The position numbers and the translations under genes are program-made. Below the pieces are notes generated by a model, which worked only from the letters and a program-made list of their open reading frames with translations, was not told the origin of the DNA and searched no databases. From the NCBI GenBank assembly GCA_963735495.1, contig CAVTLG010000002.1:1116001-1180000 (forward strand): a DNA stretch of 64,000 nt, in the 5' to 3' direction. This document shows, in pieces, positions 52,561-60,456 of this stretch. The first letter of the stretch is position 1. Each line of letters opens with the position of its first letter. The DNA comes from CAVTLG01 sp963735495 (GTDB taxonomy: Bacteria > Chloroflexota > Ktedonobacteria > Ktedonobacterales > Ktedonobacteraceae).

Positions 52561-53400
52561 TTATCCTTCTGGCTTTGAGCGTGGCCTGGCTGTCTGAAAA
52601 ATCGGCCAGGCAATTTGGGTACGCCATTGGGTCGCATCACTGGTGGTACGCGCATCGACGAGATAGTACTCCCGCACAGGACCAACCACAGCCAACGCAT
52701 GCCTGGAAACGTAGACGCCAAGTGCGCCATGCGTGACATCCACGTCGGCGAGTGAACCGTCGTGCACCGTGACGGCTACCTCAGCGGCTGGCACGACCAA
52801 CGGCGACACCCGACCAACGGTCTGCATCGAGCCTGCGATGGGAACAAAGATGGTGACTTCCCCCCGTTCATGGTGAAACAGCTCGCTCGCAAAGAGACCA
52901 CCGCTCGGACCAGACGGCTGCAATCCTTGCACCGCAATGGTGGCATACATTTCGCCAAGAGCCCCGTGATACCAGACCAACAGCTCGCTCAGATCAACGA
53001 CTTCCTGGATACCTACGGCCTGCGTAGCTGGAAGCGTTCGGTGTTCGACGGAGATCGGAGCGTGAGCGGGTTCCAGGAGGTTGCGCAGCGACCGCACCGC
53101 CTGACGCGTCTGCTCAAGTTCCCCCTCTAACCGACCCAGGTGGGCAGCAATCAGCGCATTGCGTGTATCGAGATCCGGTGCTGCCAGCACGGCTTTCACC
53201 TCATCAATGGGCATACTCAGATCCCGGAACCGCTGAATAATTTGTGCGGTCGGGAGTTGTTCCACGCAATAAGAGCGATATCCCGTGTGTGGGTCAACTT
53301 CAGCCGGTTCAAGCAGTCCAACCTGATGGTAGTAGCGCAGGGTTTTGATGCTCAGGTGTGTCATGAGGGAAAAGTCCCCAATGCTCAGTGTATTGCTCAT
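52561..53400 (-). CDS. MerR family regulator with GyrI-like effector domain
   Basis: 279 residues. The N-terminal MerR winged helix reads LSIGDFSLMTHLSIKTLRYY, then VGLLEPAEVDPHTGYRSY, followed by the dimerisation coiled coil (about 80-118). The C-terminal half looks like a GyrI/BmrR-type multidrug-binding domain (VPIAGSMQTVGRVSPLVVPA, AVTVHDGSLADVDVTHGALG). ATG 53400 has GAGGAG 11 nt upstream. A perfect 18-bp inverted repeat lies about 50 bp upstream, where MerR proteins bind. The divergent small ORF and VOC gene could be its targets. Confidence 0.9.
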   Translation of the reverse strand: MSNTLSIGDFSLMTHLSIKTLRYYHQVGLLEPAEVDPHTGYRSYCVEQLPTAQIIQRFRDLSMPIDEVKAVLAAPDLDTRNALIAAHLGRLEGELEQTRQAVRSLRNLLEPAHAPISVEHRTLPATQAVGIQEVVDLSELLVWYHGALGEMYATIAVQGLQPSGPSGGLFASELFHHERGEVTIFVPIAGSMQTVGRVSPLVVPAAEVAVTVHDGSLADVDVTHGALGVYVSRHALAVVGPVREYYLVDARTTSDATQWRTQIAWPIFQTARPRSKPEG

Positions 53401-53447
53401 AGCGAGAGATTCTCCTCTAGGTTCGTGTCTGTGTTGTTGTTCCTGGA

Positions 53448-53490
53448 GAGGAGTATAGACTCTCCACCGACGGGAGAGTCTATACTCCTC
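53448..53490. promoter_or_regulatory. Perfect inverted repeat in the MerR/VOC divergent region
   Basis: GAGGAGTATAGACTCTCC (53448-53465), a 7-nt spacer and GGAGAGTCTATACTCCTC (53473-53490). Each arm contains the near-palindrome GAGTATAGACTC. It is a strong operator candidate for the MerR protein and may control both directions. Confidence 0.7.
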
Positions 53491-53578
53491 TGACCTCTTG
53501 ACTCTTCCCTCACAGGATGCACGATACTTTCTTCAGTGCCTTCCAATTGGATGAAGGCAAGCGGAAAGGAGGTCACGG

Positions 53579-53746
53579 ATGCAGCACGTAAATCAGCAGA
53601 AACCCACAAGGCGGACGGTGCTGGACGGGTCGGCTGGAATCAAGCAGGTTCTGCTGCCGATCGGCGGTGGGTCGAGGTGGGTTCACGATAAGTGCCAACC
53701 GTGCACCTCGTCCATGAATGAACCCATCGAAAGGAAACAATCATGA
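53579..53746 (+). CDS. Small 55-residue ORF translationally coupled to the VOC gene
   Basis: ATG 53579 has a perfect AAAGGAGG 6 nt upstream. The frame ends in TGA that overlaps the ATG of the VOC gene (ATGA), a classic coupling arrangement. The product (MQHVNQQKPTRRTVLDGSAG..., with two Cys near the end in KCQPCTSS) has no recognisable family. It could be a leader peptide or a short protein acting with the VOC gene product. Confidence 0.45.
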   Translation: MQHVNQQKPTRRTVLDGSAGIKQVLLPIGGGSRWVHDKCQPCTSSMNEPIERKQS

Positions 53747-54138
53747 CAACCACTGTCAGTCTGAGTTTCGCAGCTTTGACCATCAACTGCGCCGATCCGG
53801 TCGCCCTGGCGGACTTCTGGGGGAAGGCCCTCGGCCGCCCGGTCAGCCCGGGTGCGGTCGCCGGGGACACGTCGGTCGACGCCACCGGCCCCGAGAGCGG
53901 CCCCCGGATGATTCTCCACACGGTCCCCGAGCCGAAGGGGATGCATCCAGTCCTGATCACCGACCACTACGACGAGGAAGTCGAGCGGCTGATCGGTCTG
54001 GGCGCCAAGCCGCTCAACGAGATCAAGCTCCCGGCGGTCCGCTTGGGCGGAGACGTGTATGTGGTCCAGCAGACCACGTTCGCCGACCCGGAGGGCAACG
54101 AGTTCGATCTGGTGATATGGCAGCAGCAGCCCGAGTAG
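53743..54138 (+). CDS. VOC family protein (glyoxalase/bleomycin-resistance fold)
   Basis: 131 residues with the repeated beta-alpha-beta-beta-beta fold of the vicinal oxygen chelate superfamily: INCADPVALADFWGKALGRP at the start and VVQQTTFADPEGNEFDLVIW at the end, the usual glyoxalase-like closing motif. Such proteins are metal-dependent lyases or dioxygenases, or drug-binding proteins. ATG 53743 has AAAGGA upstream and overlaps the preceding stop. The GC content and codon bias are higher than in the flanks, as if acquired from an actinobacterium-like source. Confidence 0.88.
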   Translation: MTTTVSLSFAALTINCADPVALADFWGKALGRPVSPGAVAGDTSVDATGPESGPRMILHTVPEPKGMHPVLITDHYDEEVERLIGLGAKPLNEIKLPAVRLGGDVYVVQQTTFADPEGNEFDLVIWQQQPE

Positions 54139-54472
54139 TTGCCCGGCCCGAGCACTAACTAGAGAGGGGTCTGGGGCACGGTCCCAGATCCCAGTCAAAA
54201 GACTGGCAGTCTCTTGCAACCCTGTTAGTCGAATGAGCTGTGTCAGACCACTATTAGTGCTCTGACCACCTTCATTTGTGTTGATTGTCGAATAAAATTT
54301 CGTTCTTCTGACGCATATCGGTTCTTGGACACTATAACAGGGTCTCAGGCATTTATCATACCTCATCTTAGTCTAGATTGGCAAGCTGGCTTTTTGCCTG
54401 AGGCCCTGATCATGTACCTATGAAAAAAATTGTCGAGAAGGGAAGGAAATCCAGCCAGAAGTAGGAGTAACT
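54139..54472. other. Intergenic region after the VOC gene
   Basis: An imperfect GGGTCTGGG/CCCAGATCCC stem (about 54166-54193) may end the VOC transcript. No gene is seen; AGGAG precedes the next ATG at 54473. Confidence 0.4.
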
Positions 54473-54880
54473 ATGGTAGGGACATTTCTAGAGAAGGTAG
54501 GTGGCTGGTTTGACCGACGCTTCCTCGTCGCGTACTGGAGTCCTGTTTTCGTCAGTTTAGGAGCGATAGGCGGGCTGGTAGTACTAATACTTGGACCACC
54601 AGTCGTTTTCGGTTGGTGGACAAAACTCAATGGAGAGGAACAAATTGTGATTGGAGTGGGGAGCTTGGTGGCAACCTCCTTACTGGGGCTGGGCGTCCAG
54701 TTGGATACGGGGAGCGTGACCGCCGCTACCTTGCGCGAGGCAGTCGAACGCGTGGCCAATGACCCGCAGTATCGTAAACGTGCTCAAGATATGCAGCAGG
54801 TCACGCGCGATGCCGGTGGCTACCAGCGCGCGGCAGATGCGATCATCCAGTTCACACAGGAGCTTGCCAGGCAAGCATAA
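54473..54880 (+). CDS. Chimeric ORF: membrane-protein start fused to a glycosyltransferase C-terminus
   Basis: 135 residues. The first ~75 (GWFDRRFLVAYWSPVFVSLG, then two hydrophobic segments) look like the N-terminus of a Ktedonobacteria membrane protein. From about residue 85 the sequence LREAVERVANDPQYRKRAQD, then GGYQRAADAIIQF, is the C-terminal helix block of MGT/UGT-like (macrolide-type) glycosyltransferases. The two halves do not belong together, so recombination has probably fused two gene fragments. AGGAG lies 5 nt before ATG 54473. The DNA from 54856 onward is duplicated after the thaumatin gene (56193). Probably not functional as a glycosyltransferase. Confidence 0.55.
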   Translation: MVGTFLEKVGGWFDRRFLVAYWSPVFVSLGAIGGLVVLILGPPVVFGWWTKLNGEEQIVIGVGSLVATSLLGLGVQLDTGSVTAATLREAVERVANDPQYRKRAQDMQQVTRDAGGYQRAADAIIQFTQELARQA

Positions 54881-54990
54881 GTCCTGCGAGAGGTCATGCT
54901 GGTACAGCACCCTCTCGCAGCCCTTGATATTTACCACATCGTGACTGAATGGTTGGCGTGGATGCTGCCTGCGCGACGGTCGCTGGAAGA
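54856..54990 (+). repeat. Duplicated segment, copy 1 (partner 56193-56440)
   Basis: ACAGGAGCTTGCCAGGCAAG..., the hairpin CTGCGAGAGG/CCTCTCGCAG and CCCTTGATATTTACCA match 56192-56300 with small indels. After TGACTGAATGGT this copy jumps to GGCGTGGATGCTGCCTGC, which in copy 2 lies about 100 bp further inside the VWA gene. A deletion between short TGAATGGT repeats explains this. Confidence 0.7.
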
Positions 54991-55233
54991 AGCATCAATT
55001 GTCCCTCTTGCTGACTTCTCTTCTCATTGGAAGGACTCTATACTTTGATTAGAGTTTTTCAAGTTAGAGCTTTTCAGGATTGTTGTCTTTCTAATGCTAT
55101 TTGATTCCCACTATAATCATTTCACCATTTTGGATGCTCTTTTCTTGATAAAATTTTTCCCTATTTATAAACAGGAAAGGGGATGCTGAAAGAGGCAATC
55201 CTCAGCTTCAAACATCCATCCAGGAGGAACAAA
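54881..55233. other. Intergenic region before the thaumatin-like gene
   Basis: It starts with the duplicated segment and terminator hairpin (54888-54920), then AT-rich DNA that should contain the promoter. No gene is seen. Confidence 0.45.
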
Positions 55234-56193
55234 ATGAAACGAAGATCATTACTGATGTGGGGCACACTGTTGATAGCGACACTACTCATCGGTGCGGGTG
55301 CACTCCTCACATCTGGAGAAGTGAGTGCAATGGGTCCACACTTCTTTGGCAGGCCATCAACAGTGCAGCAGCCACCCCAATGGGCTTTCCAGGCTTCAAC
55401 CGACACACCCACACCTACACCTACACCCTCGACGGCCCCAGCCACCGTAAATCAAAGCCAGTCATCAGCATCCTCTACCTCTAGCGGTACGCGAATCGTC
55501 ACCCTCACCAATACGACGCAACAAACCGTCTGGGCAGTCTCCACGGGCAATCCAGGCTATACTCCACCGGATGGAGGTGTATGGGAGCTTGCTCCCGGGC
55601 AAACAACGACCGTCACCTATCCATCCTCATGGAATGGTCGAATATGGGGGAGGACGGGATGTTCATTCAATAGCGCAGGCCAGGGGAGTTGTGAGACAGG
55701 CGATTGTGGCAGCGGCCTCACCTGTGCCAACGTGGCCGATGATCTTCCGGCGGTGAGCCTGGCCGAATTCAACATGCAGGGCACAGGCATCGACTACTAT
55801 GATGTCAGCCTGGTGGATGGCTTTAATCTGCCCATGACGATCAATGTGGTATCGGGGCAGATGGGAGTACCCGCCAATGTCAGTTGTGTGACCGCGGCAT
55901 GCGCCACCGATATGGACTCGGCCAGTGTCTGTCCATCCGTCTTACAGGTTAAAGACGCAGGAGGGACTATTGTCGCATGTAATAGCGCCTGCAATGTCCT
56001 GCACCTGGATCAATATTGTTGTGCCAACGCCTATGCGACCGCCGCCACCTGTAATCCCACCACCTGGCCCGTCAATTATGCAGCGGTCTTTAAACAGGCG
56101 GTGCCCTATGCGTATAGCTATCCCTTCGATGATGCGACCAGTGTTTTTACCTGCATCGACGGCTGTGGTTATCAGATCGTCTTTGGAGGGTGA
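55234..56193 (+). CDS. Secreted thaumatin-like protein
   Basis: 319 residues from ATG 55234 (AGGAGG 6 nt upstream; an in-frame start at 55183 is less likely). Signal peptide MKRRSLLMWGTLLIATLLIG, then a Thr/Pro/Ser linker (TPTPTPTPSTAP) and a thaumatin-family domain: RIVTLTNTTQQTVWAVSTG, GRIWGRTGCSFNSAGQGSCE, the acidic-cleft region AEFNMQGTGIDYYDVSLVDG, CCANAYATAATCNPTTWP and SYPFDDATSVFTC, with about 15 Cys expected to form disulfides. Thaumatin-like proteins are mainly plant, fungal and animal; some bind or cleave beta-1,3-glucan. In a filamentous soil bacterium a role against fungi is attractive but unproven. Confidence 0.88.
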   Translation: MKRRSLLMWGTLLIATLLIGAGALLTSGEVSAMGPHFFGRPSTVQQPPQWAFQASTDTPTPTPTPSTAPATVNQSQSSASSTSSGTRIVTLTNTTQQTVWAVSTGNPGYTPPDGGVWELAPGQTTTVTYPSSWNGRIWGRTGCSFNSAGQGSCETGDCGSGLTCANVADDLPAVSLAEFNMQGTGIDYYDVSLVDGFNLPMTINVVSGQMGVPANVSCVTAACATDMDSASVCPSVLQVKDAGGTIVACNSACNVLHLDQYCCANAYATAATCNPTTWPVNYAAVFKQAVPYAYSYPFDDATSVFTCIDGCGYQIVFGG

Positions 56194-56310
56194 CAGGAGC
56201 TTGCCAGGCAAGCAAACATAAGTCCTGCGAGAGGTTATGCTGGTGCCAGACGATACAGCACCCTCTCGCAGCCCTTGATATTTACCAGACGGTGACTGAA
56301 TGGTCTTCAG
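56193..56310 (+). repeat. Duplicated segment, copy 2, with terminator hairpin
   Basis: Partner of 54856-54990. CTGCGAGAGG and CCTCTCGCAG (about 56225-56272) form a 10-bp stem between the convergent thaumatin-like and VWA genes and may terminate both. Confidence 0.65.
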
Positions 56311-57004
56311 GGGTAGACAGGAACGCTGCTGCAGGCACGTCAGGAAGTGTGAGGCTCACAGCTTGCAGTGAAGATAATCCGCTCTCTTGCGCGTCAGGCT
56401 GAATGGTCGGCGTGGATGCTGCCTGCACGACTGTTGTAGACGCCCAGCGAATATAGTGCGTTAACTGATCAGGGTTTCTGGCGATGAGTGGTGGTATGGC
56501 GGGGTTATCGATGAATTTTTCCAGGACATCATGGTCGAGATCCGCTCCAATACCGATGGCCAGACGGACGGCTTTCTTTCCCCAGGGCAGATCCATAATT
56601 GCCCGTATCCCTCTGTGCGCATCGTCTGTCGGCTGCCCATCACAGATCAATGCCAGTACTGGTGGCAAACCTCGCGGCTCCATTAGTGGCGTCTTAAGCT
56701 GCTCTGCCAGCAACAGAAACGCTTTACCCATATCTGTCACACCCCCGGCCTTCAAATCTTGCCACTGGAAACTCTCTATGGGGGTTGGCTGGAGCACATG
56801 CCACAGCGCACCGCTCGAAAATTTGATCGCATGCACCAGAACTTGCACATGAGGATGTAACTGTGCCACACGTCGCATTTCGGGGATAGACTCACGGATG
56901 GCAGCGTTTAGCGACTGAAGCTTATTACCGAACATTGATCCTGAACAATCAACAATCCAAAAAAAGTGCAAAGGACGCACTACCATTCCACCACCTGAAG
57001 GCAT
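56282..57004 (-). CDS. VWA domain protein (TerY-like)
   Basis: 240 residues. A von Willebrand factor A domain begins LHFFWIVDCSGSMFGNKLQS with the MIDAS motif DCSGSM; the further metal residues are in KAGGVTDMGKAF and LALICDGQPTDD. This matches the TerY group seen in tellurium-resistance-type and stress-signalling modules. The last ~50 residues form a Pro/Ser/Thr tail. ATG 57004 has AAGGAG 9 nt upstream. No ter genes, kinase or phosphatase partner lies next to it here. Its 3' end is part of the duplicated segment, so the locus has been rearranged. Confidence 0.88.
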   Translation of the reverse strand: MPSGGGMVVRPLHFFWIVDCSGSMFGNKLQSLNAAIRESIPEMRRVAQLHPHVQVLVHAIKFSSGALWHVLQPTPIESFQWQDLKAGGVTDMGKAFLLLAEQLKTPLMEPRGLPPVLALICDGQPTDDAHRGIRAIMDLPWGKKAVRLAIGIGADLDHDVLEKFIDNPAIPPLIARNPDQLTHYIRWASTTVVQAASTPTIQPDAQESGLSSLQAVSLTLPDVPAAAFLSTPEDHSVTVW

Positions 57005-57496
57005 ATGCCCTGTCTCCTTTTTCTTGCAATACGCTATTGCTCGCGGCAGGGCTGCCTGGACACTTACCCTGCTACATGGATATCCTTACTTAGAAATAGA
57101 TATGCGCTAATTTCCTGTATCATAACATGTCCCTTTCATGCTGTCAAACTAATTTTAGTGCTTTATTCAGCCGAAAAAATACATTTGTGCAACATCAACC
57201 TTGGAAAGTTTATCTTCACTTAGCTCGCCTGTAAACGTGAGAAATATCTCCGCAAATACCCATGCTGAATCGAGAAATGCTCTATAGCAGGCAGGTCGCT
57301 TGGTAGACTATGATAGACTGCTCATTATGCTGCATTGGGATATGCTGTCCCGTGTCAGCGTGTGCTTGGAGCGAGATGGGGTTTTGTGAGAGGTTTCATT
57401 GCTCCTTCTATTATCTCTTGCATTATCGTAAACTGGTTATTATAATGCCTCTATAAAGTATATTTATGATTGTAAATATTAAAGTGCGAGGATATT
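57005..57496. other. Intergenic region between VWA and TIR-SAVED genes
   Basis: 490 bp, AT-rich towards the right. Apart from the promoter near 57418 no gene is visible; in particular there is no room for a CD-NTase. Confidence 0.6.
57418..57446 (+). promoter_or_regulatory. Promoter of the TIR-SAVED gene
   Basis: TTGCAT (57418-57423), a 17-bp spacer and a perfect TATAAT (57441-57446), 50 nt before the ATG. AGGA precedes the start codon. Confidence 0.6.
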
Positions 57497-58744
57497 ATGA
57501 GTGAGCAAGGGATTGCAACGTCTCCAGTGAAGGTCTTTTACTCTTACGCTGACGCCGATGAGAAACTATGCAAGAAGTTGGAAACGCACTTGCGCATGTT
57601 ACACCTAGAAGGTCTCATTACCGAACTGCATAAGCACCAGATTGTTGCCGGTACTAATTGGCGTCAAACTATCGACGAGCATCTATCAACTGCTTCTTTG
57701 ATTCTCTTGCTCGTTAGTCCTGATTTTTTTGCATCAGATTTTTGTATCAGCTTCGAGATGCAAAAAGCTCTGGAACGGCATGAAGCAGGTGAAACTCGTG
57801 TCATTCCTATCATTTTACGGCCTACAGACTGGACAAATGCTCCGTTTGCTAAGTTAAAGTGCTTACCTAGTAATAAAAAACCAGTGACAGATTGGCGGAA
57901 CCGCGACAAGGCATATCTTGACATCGCTCAGGGCATTAGATCTGCCATTGATAATCTGAGTACATCCATTCGTTCATTGTTACAAAGAGTTAGCGCGCCT
58001 GCTGAAAAGTCGGTCAAGGTCCACTTTAATTCCATTAAATCCCCCAATTTAGGCGAAAAACCGGATTATGGGCGTGATTGGTGTGAGTACTTTGAAGGCG
58101 AACCTCAGCAGAAAGGACATCAAACGAATGATCCTGACGCCTGGAATACAATATTGTTACCCGACCTCAAAAATTTAGAGTGGGAAGTTTCTCAAGGAAC
58201 GAGTTGCCGCTTGCTTCAAGTGAAGGGAGTAGCGAGGCTATCACCATGGTTTGCTTTTGGTTTTGTTTTTTCAGAACATGCTTATACGATTGCATTTCAT
58301 ACACTCAAAGAAGAAGTGTTTAGAACAGATGCAAGAGCTAATCCAGACTTTCGTTTATTTGCTCCTCTAGGTGAAGAAGGTGAAGTACTGGATAGTGAAG
58401 GTATAACTGTAGCAGTTGGCATTAGTGTCACTAGATCGTTAGAAAAAGATGTCCGACAATACCTGGAGCAACGTACAGAGAACATAGCAGCCCTACTATT
58501 GTTACAGTCAGAAACATCAAATTTACAAGCAAGTGGTGATGTTGTTGCCCTTGCGCAGCAGGTAAAACGCAGTTTATATGACTTTATCCGCCATAGACGC
58601 GCACAACGTCTGCTGCTTTTTTACCTTGGTCCAGCGTTTGGCGCTTGCTTCATTGGGCATTGGTTAAATGCTGTATGCCCTGAGATCCAGATTATGGAAG
58701 ATACACAGCCAGGTTATGTTCGTTCATTCCTGCTTAAATCGTAA
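57497..58744 (+). CDS. TIR-SAVED domain protein (CBASS-like NADase effector)
   Basis: 415 residues. The TIR domain (about 10-155) begins VKVFYSYADADEKLCKKLET; the catalytic Glu of TIR NADases fits Glu87 in DFCISFEMQKALE. The C-terminal ~240 residues look like a SAVED domain: an aromatic start SPWFAFGFVFSEHAYTIAFH, GITVAVGISVTRSLEKDVRQ, the paired segment QRLLLFYLGPAFGACFIGHW, and a Tyr near the end. In characterised CBASS systems such proteins (Cap12-type) bind a cyclic oligonucleotide through SAVED and then destroy NAD+. Normally a CD-NTase gene is adjacent; none lies within this window. The SAVED call is by eye, fairly confident. Confidence 0.82.
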   Translation: MSEQGIATSPVKVFYSYADADEKLCKKLETHLRMLHLEGLITELHKHQIVAGTNWRQTIDEHLSTASLILLLVSPDFFASDFCISFEMQKALERHEAGETRVIPIILRPTDWTNAPFAKLKCLPSNKKPVTDWRNRDKAYLDIAQGIRSAIDNLSTSIRSLLQRVSAPAEKSVKVHFNSIKSPNLGEKPDYGRDWCEYFEGEPQQKGHQTNDPDAWNTILLPDLKNLEWEVSQGTSCRLLQVKGVARLSPWFAFGFVFSEHAYTIAFHTLKEEVFRTDARANPDFRLFAPLGEEGEVLDSEGITVAVGISVTRSLEKDVRQYLEQRTENIAALLLLQSETSNLQASGDVVALAQQVKRSLYDFIRHRRAQRLLLFYLGPAFGACFIGHWLNAVCPEIQIMEDTQPGYVRSFLLKS

Positions 58745-58751
58745 AAATGTT

Positions 58752-58806
58752 AGTAACTACTCAGGTCGGCTAGCAAAGGGTGCTGCGTAGGGACAATCCC
58801 TTGCTG
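58752..58806. repeat. Dispersed repeat, copy 2
   Basis: AGTAACTACTCAGGTCGGCT...GCGTAGGGACAATCCCTTGC, matching 16501-16556. It begins 8 bp past the TIR-SAVED stop and separates that gene from the WXG-like gene. Confidence 0.65.
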
Positions 58807-58857
58807 ATTCGATTGGCTAGCAACACCCACCTACTCCCAACAGAAAAGAGGTTTCAT

Positions 58858-59190
58858 ATGCCAGAAGATATAGCCTATCCCACCGATGCGATGCACTCAA
58901 CCTCCAAGAATCTGCATACCTTTCTTGACGAGCAATGGCAACAGCATCAAGCTCTCTTTATGGATCAGGCCGATTCGTATAGTAACCTCCTGCATACCAT
59001 TGCACAGTTACTCCCCAACGCAGGAGGCAAGGTCGGCGCGTTGGTCAATGAGGTCGCGAACTACCATCAGCAATATTACAACAGCTATGCGGCTTTGCAC
59101 ACCCTGACCGACCAGATTGAGCACGCGGCCCAGAGCATGGGAGGAACTGATACCGCCGTCGCGCAAACATTCAAGGGAATGTCTGAGTAG
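58858..59190 (+). CDS. WXG100-like small helical protein
   Basis: 110 residues from ATG 58858 (AAGAGG upstream). All-helical, with no signal peptide or membrane segment; a Trp sits in the first helix (LDEQWQQHQALF), and the spacing resembles WXG100/ESX-type secreted helical hairpins, though the central WxG turn is replaced by NAGGKVGALV. It is followed 12 bp later by a larger protein with WXG-like features and a toxin-like tip, so it is probably a chaperone or co-secreted partner of that protein. Confidence 0.65.
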   Translation: MPEDIAYPTDAMHSTSKNLHTFLDEQWQQHQALFMDQADSYSNLLHTIAQLLPNAGGKVGALVNEVANYHQQYYNSYAALHTLTDQIEHAAQSMGGTDTAVAQTFKGMSE

Positions 59191-59202
59191 AAAGGAAGCA
59201 GC

Positions 59203-60357
59203 ATGGGTATCCTGGATGGCGTGGATCACACGTTTTCCTCCGTGATCAACGGCGCAGAACATTGGGCCGGGGATGTCGAGACGTTGGTTGAGCACGCAGC
59301 CTCGGATGTGGAGTCCATTGGTATTGCCATCACGGGAGACATCCGTTGGCTCATCGCGTACCTAATCAAAAACGGGGAAGATCCTGTCACTTTTCTCTCC
59401 ACGCTACGCGCTCATATCACGAGCATCGAAGGGGATGTGACAAGCACGCTGGCAACGATAGTTCACGGGGTGATGACCTATGGTTTGATCGCATTCTTAA
59501 AGATGCAGGTAGAACAGGCGCTGTCCCCGCTAAAAGATACGCTCCAACAACAGACAGTGCGCGGTCAAGCGGTTGCCGATGTGCACCGTACGACGCTCAA
59601 TACCATGCAGACCAGGCTCGACCTCTTGACGGTACACGCTGGCGCGGGCATGACCTGGCAGGGGGAAAGCGCAGATGTGATGAATGGCACGTTCGGGGAT
59701 ATCTCGACCTTCATCAATCAGTTGAGCGATCAGATCCAGCATAACGGCACCCAAGCCAGAATCAATCAGGCGTTCACGACGGTCCTGGAAGGCATTGGCA
59801 TCATTGCGGCTGGACTGGCGATCCTCGACGTTTTTCTCGCGCTGGCCTCAGCGGTCGTTGCGATTGCCGTACCGGGTATTGGCACGCTTGCCGTCGCCGG
59901 CATCGATGCAGCGGTCATTGCCACCCAACTTGAGTTCCTGCTCGCCCTGGTCGCCATCGACGCAGGCGTCTGGCTCGCCGCCACATTGGCGATCTACGCG
60001 CTCCACCATCCAATCACCCTGTGGCATCCAATAACCACCATCACGTTGCCCAACACCTCTCCCAATATGCCTACGAACAAGGGACCGCAAATTACTATCA
60101 ACGAAGCTCGTGTACACGTGAATGACTTGCCAACAGCAGGGAACGCAAAGGGTCCTTACATTTATGTTCCTCCGAAGGGAGCAAAAGGTGATCCTAATAA
60201 GGCTTGGGATAAGGAGATGGGAGGGTTTAGAGATGCGAATGGTGATGTTTGGGTGTGGGATACATTGCATAAGGATCATTGGGATGTGCAACTTCCCGAT
60301 GGCTCTCACATAAATGTTAATCCTGATGGTACCCAAGCTCGTCAGAAAAAAAGATAA
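59203..60357 (+). CDS. WXG-like polymorphic toxin candidate
   Basis: 384 residues. Helical N-terminal region (1-190) including TWQGESADVMNG (about 151-162), the WxG-SA pattern of WXG/LXG-type export domains. Two or three hydrophobic segments follow (about 195-268), then a Pro-rich linker (NTSPNMPTNKGPQ). The last ~75 residues (GPYIYVPPKGAKGDPNK, DVWVWDTLHKDHWDVQLPDG, ending NVNPDGTQARQKKR) look like a nuclease-type polymorphic toxin domain, with DHWDVQ and DG/N-rich beta turns. GC content falls sharply at about 60100, where the toxin tip starts, typical of swapped tips. The small gene that follows probably encodes immunity. Confidence 0.72.
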   Translation: MGILDGVDHTFSSVINGAEHWAGDVETLVEHAASDVESIGIAITGDIRWLIAYLIKNGEDPVTFLSTLRAHITSIEGDVTSTLATIVHGVMTYGLIAFLKMQVEQALSPLKDTLQQQTVRGQAVADVHRTTLNTMQTRLDLLTVHAGAGMTWQGESADVMNGTFGDISTFINQLSDQIQHNGTQARINQAFTTVLEGIGIIAAGLAILDVFLALASAVVAIAVPGIGTLAVAGIDAAVIATQLEFLLALVAIDAGVWLAATLAIYALHHPITLWHPITTITLPNTSPNMPTNKGPQITINEARVHVNDLPTAGNAKGPYIYVPPKGAKGDPNKAWDKEMGGFRDANGDVWVWDTLHKDHWDVQLPDGSHINVNPDGTQARQKKR

Positions 60358-60456
60358 GAAGGACAAATGGCAGAACCCAATCAGCAAAAGTGACAGGAGC
60401 TGTTCGCATCCCGTCTACATAGATAAATAAAACCACGTAATTGCAGGAGGGAAAAT

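Noticed and set aside
55150..55233. Start of the thaumatin-like gene at 55183.
   Set aside because: AGGAGG is placed for the ATG at 55234, where a clean signal peptide begins; the upstream codons add no signal-like sequence.
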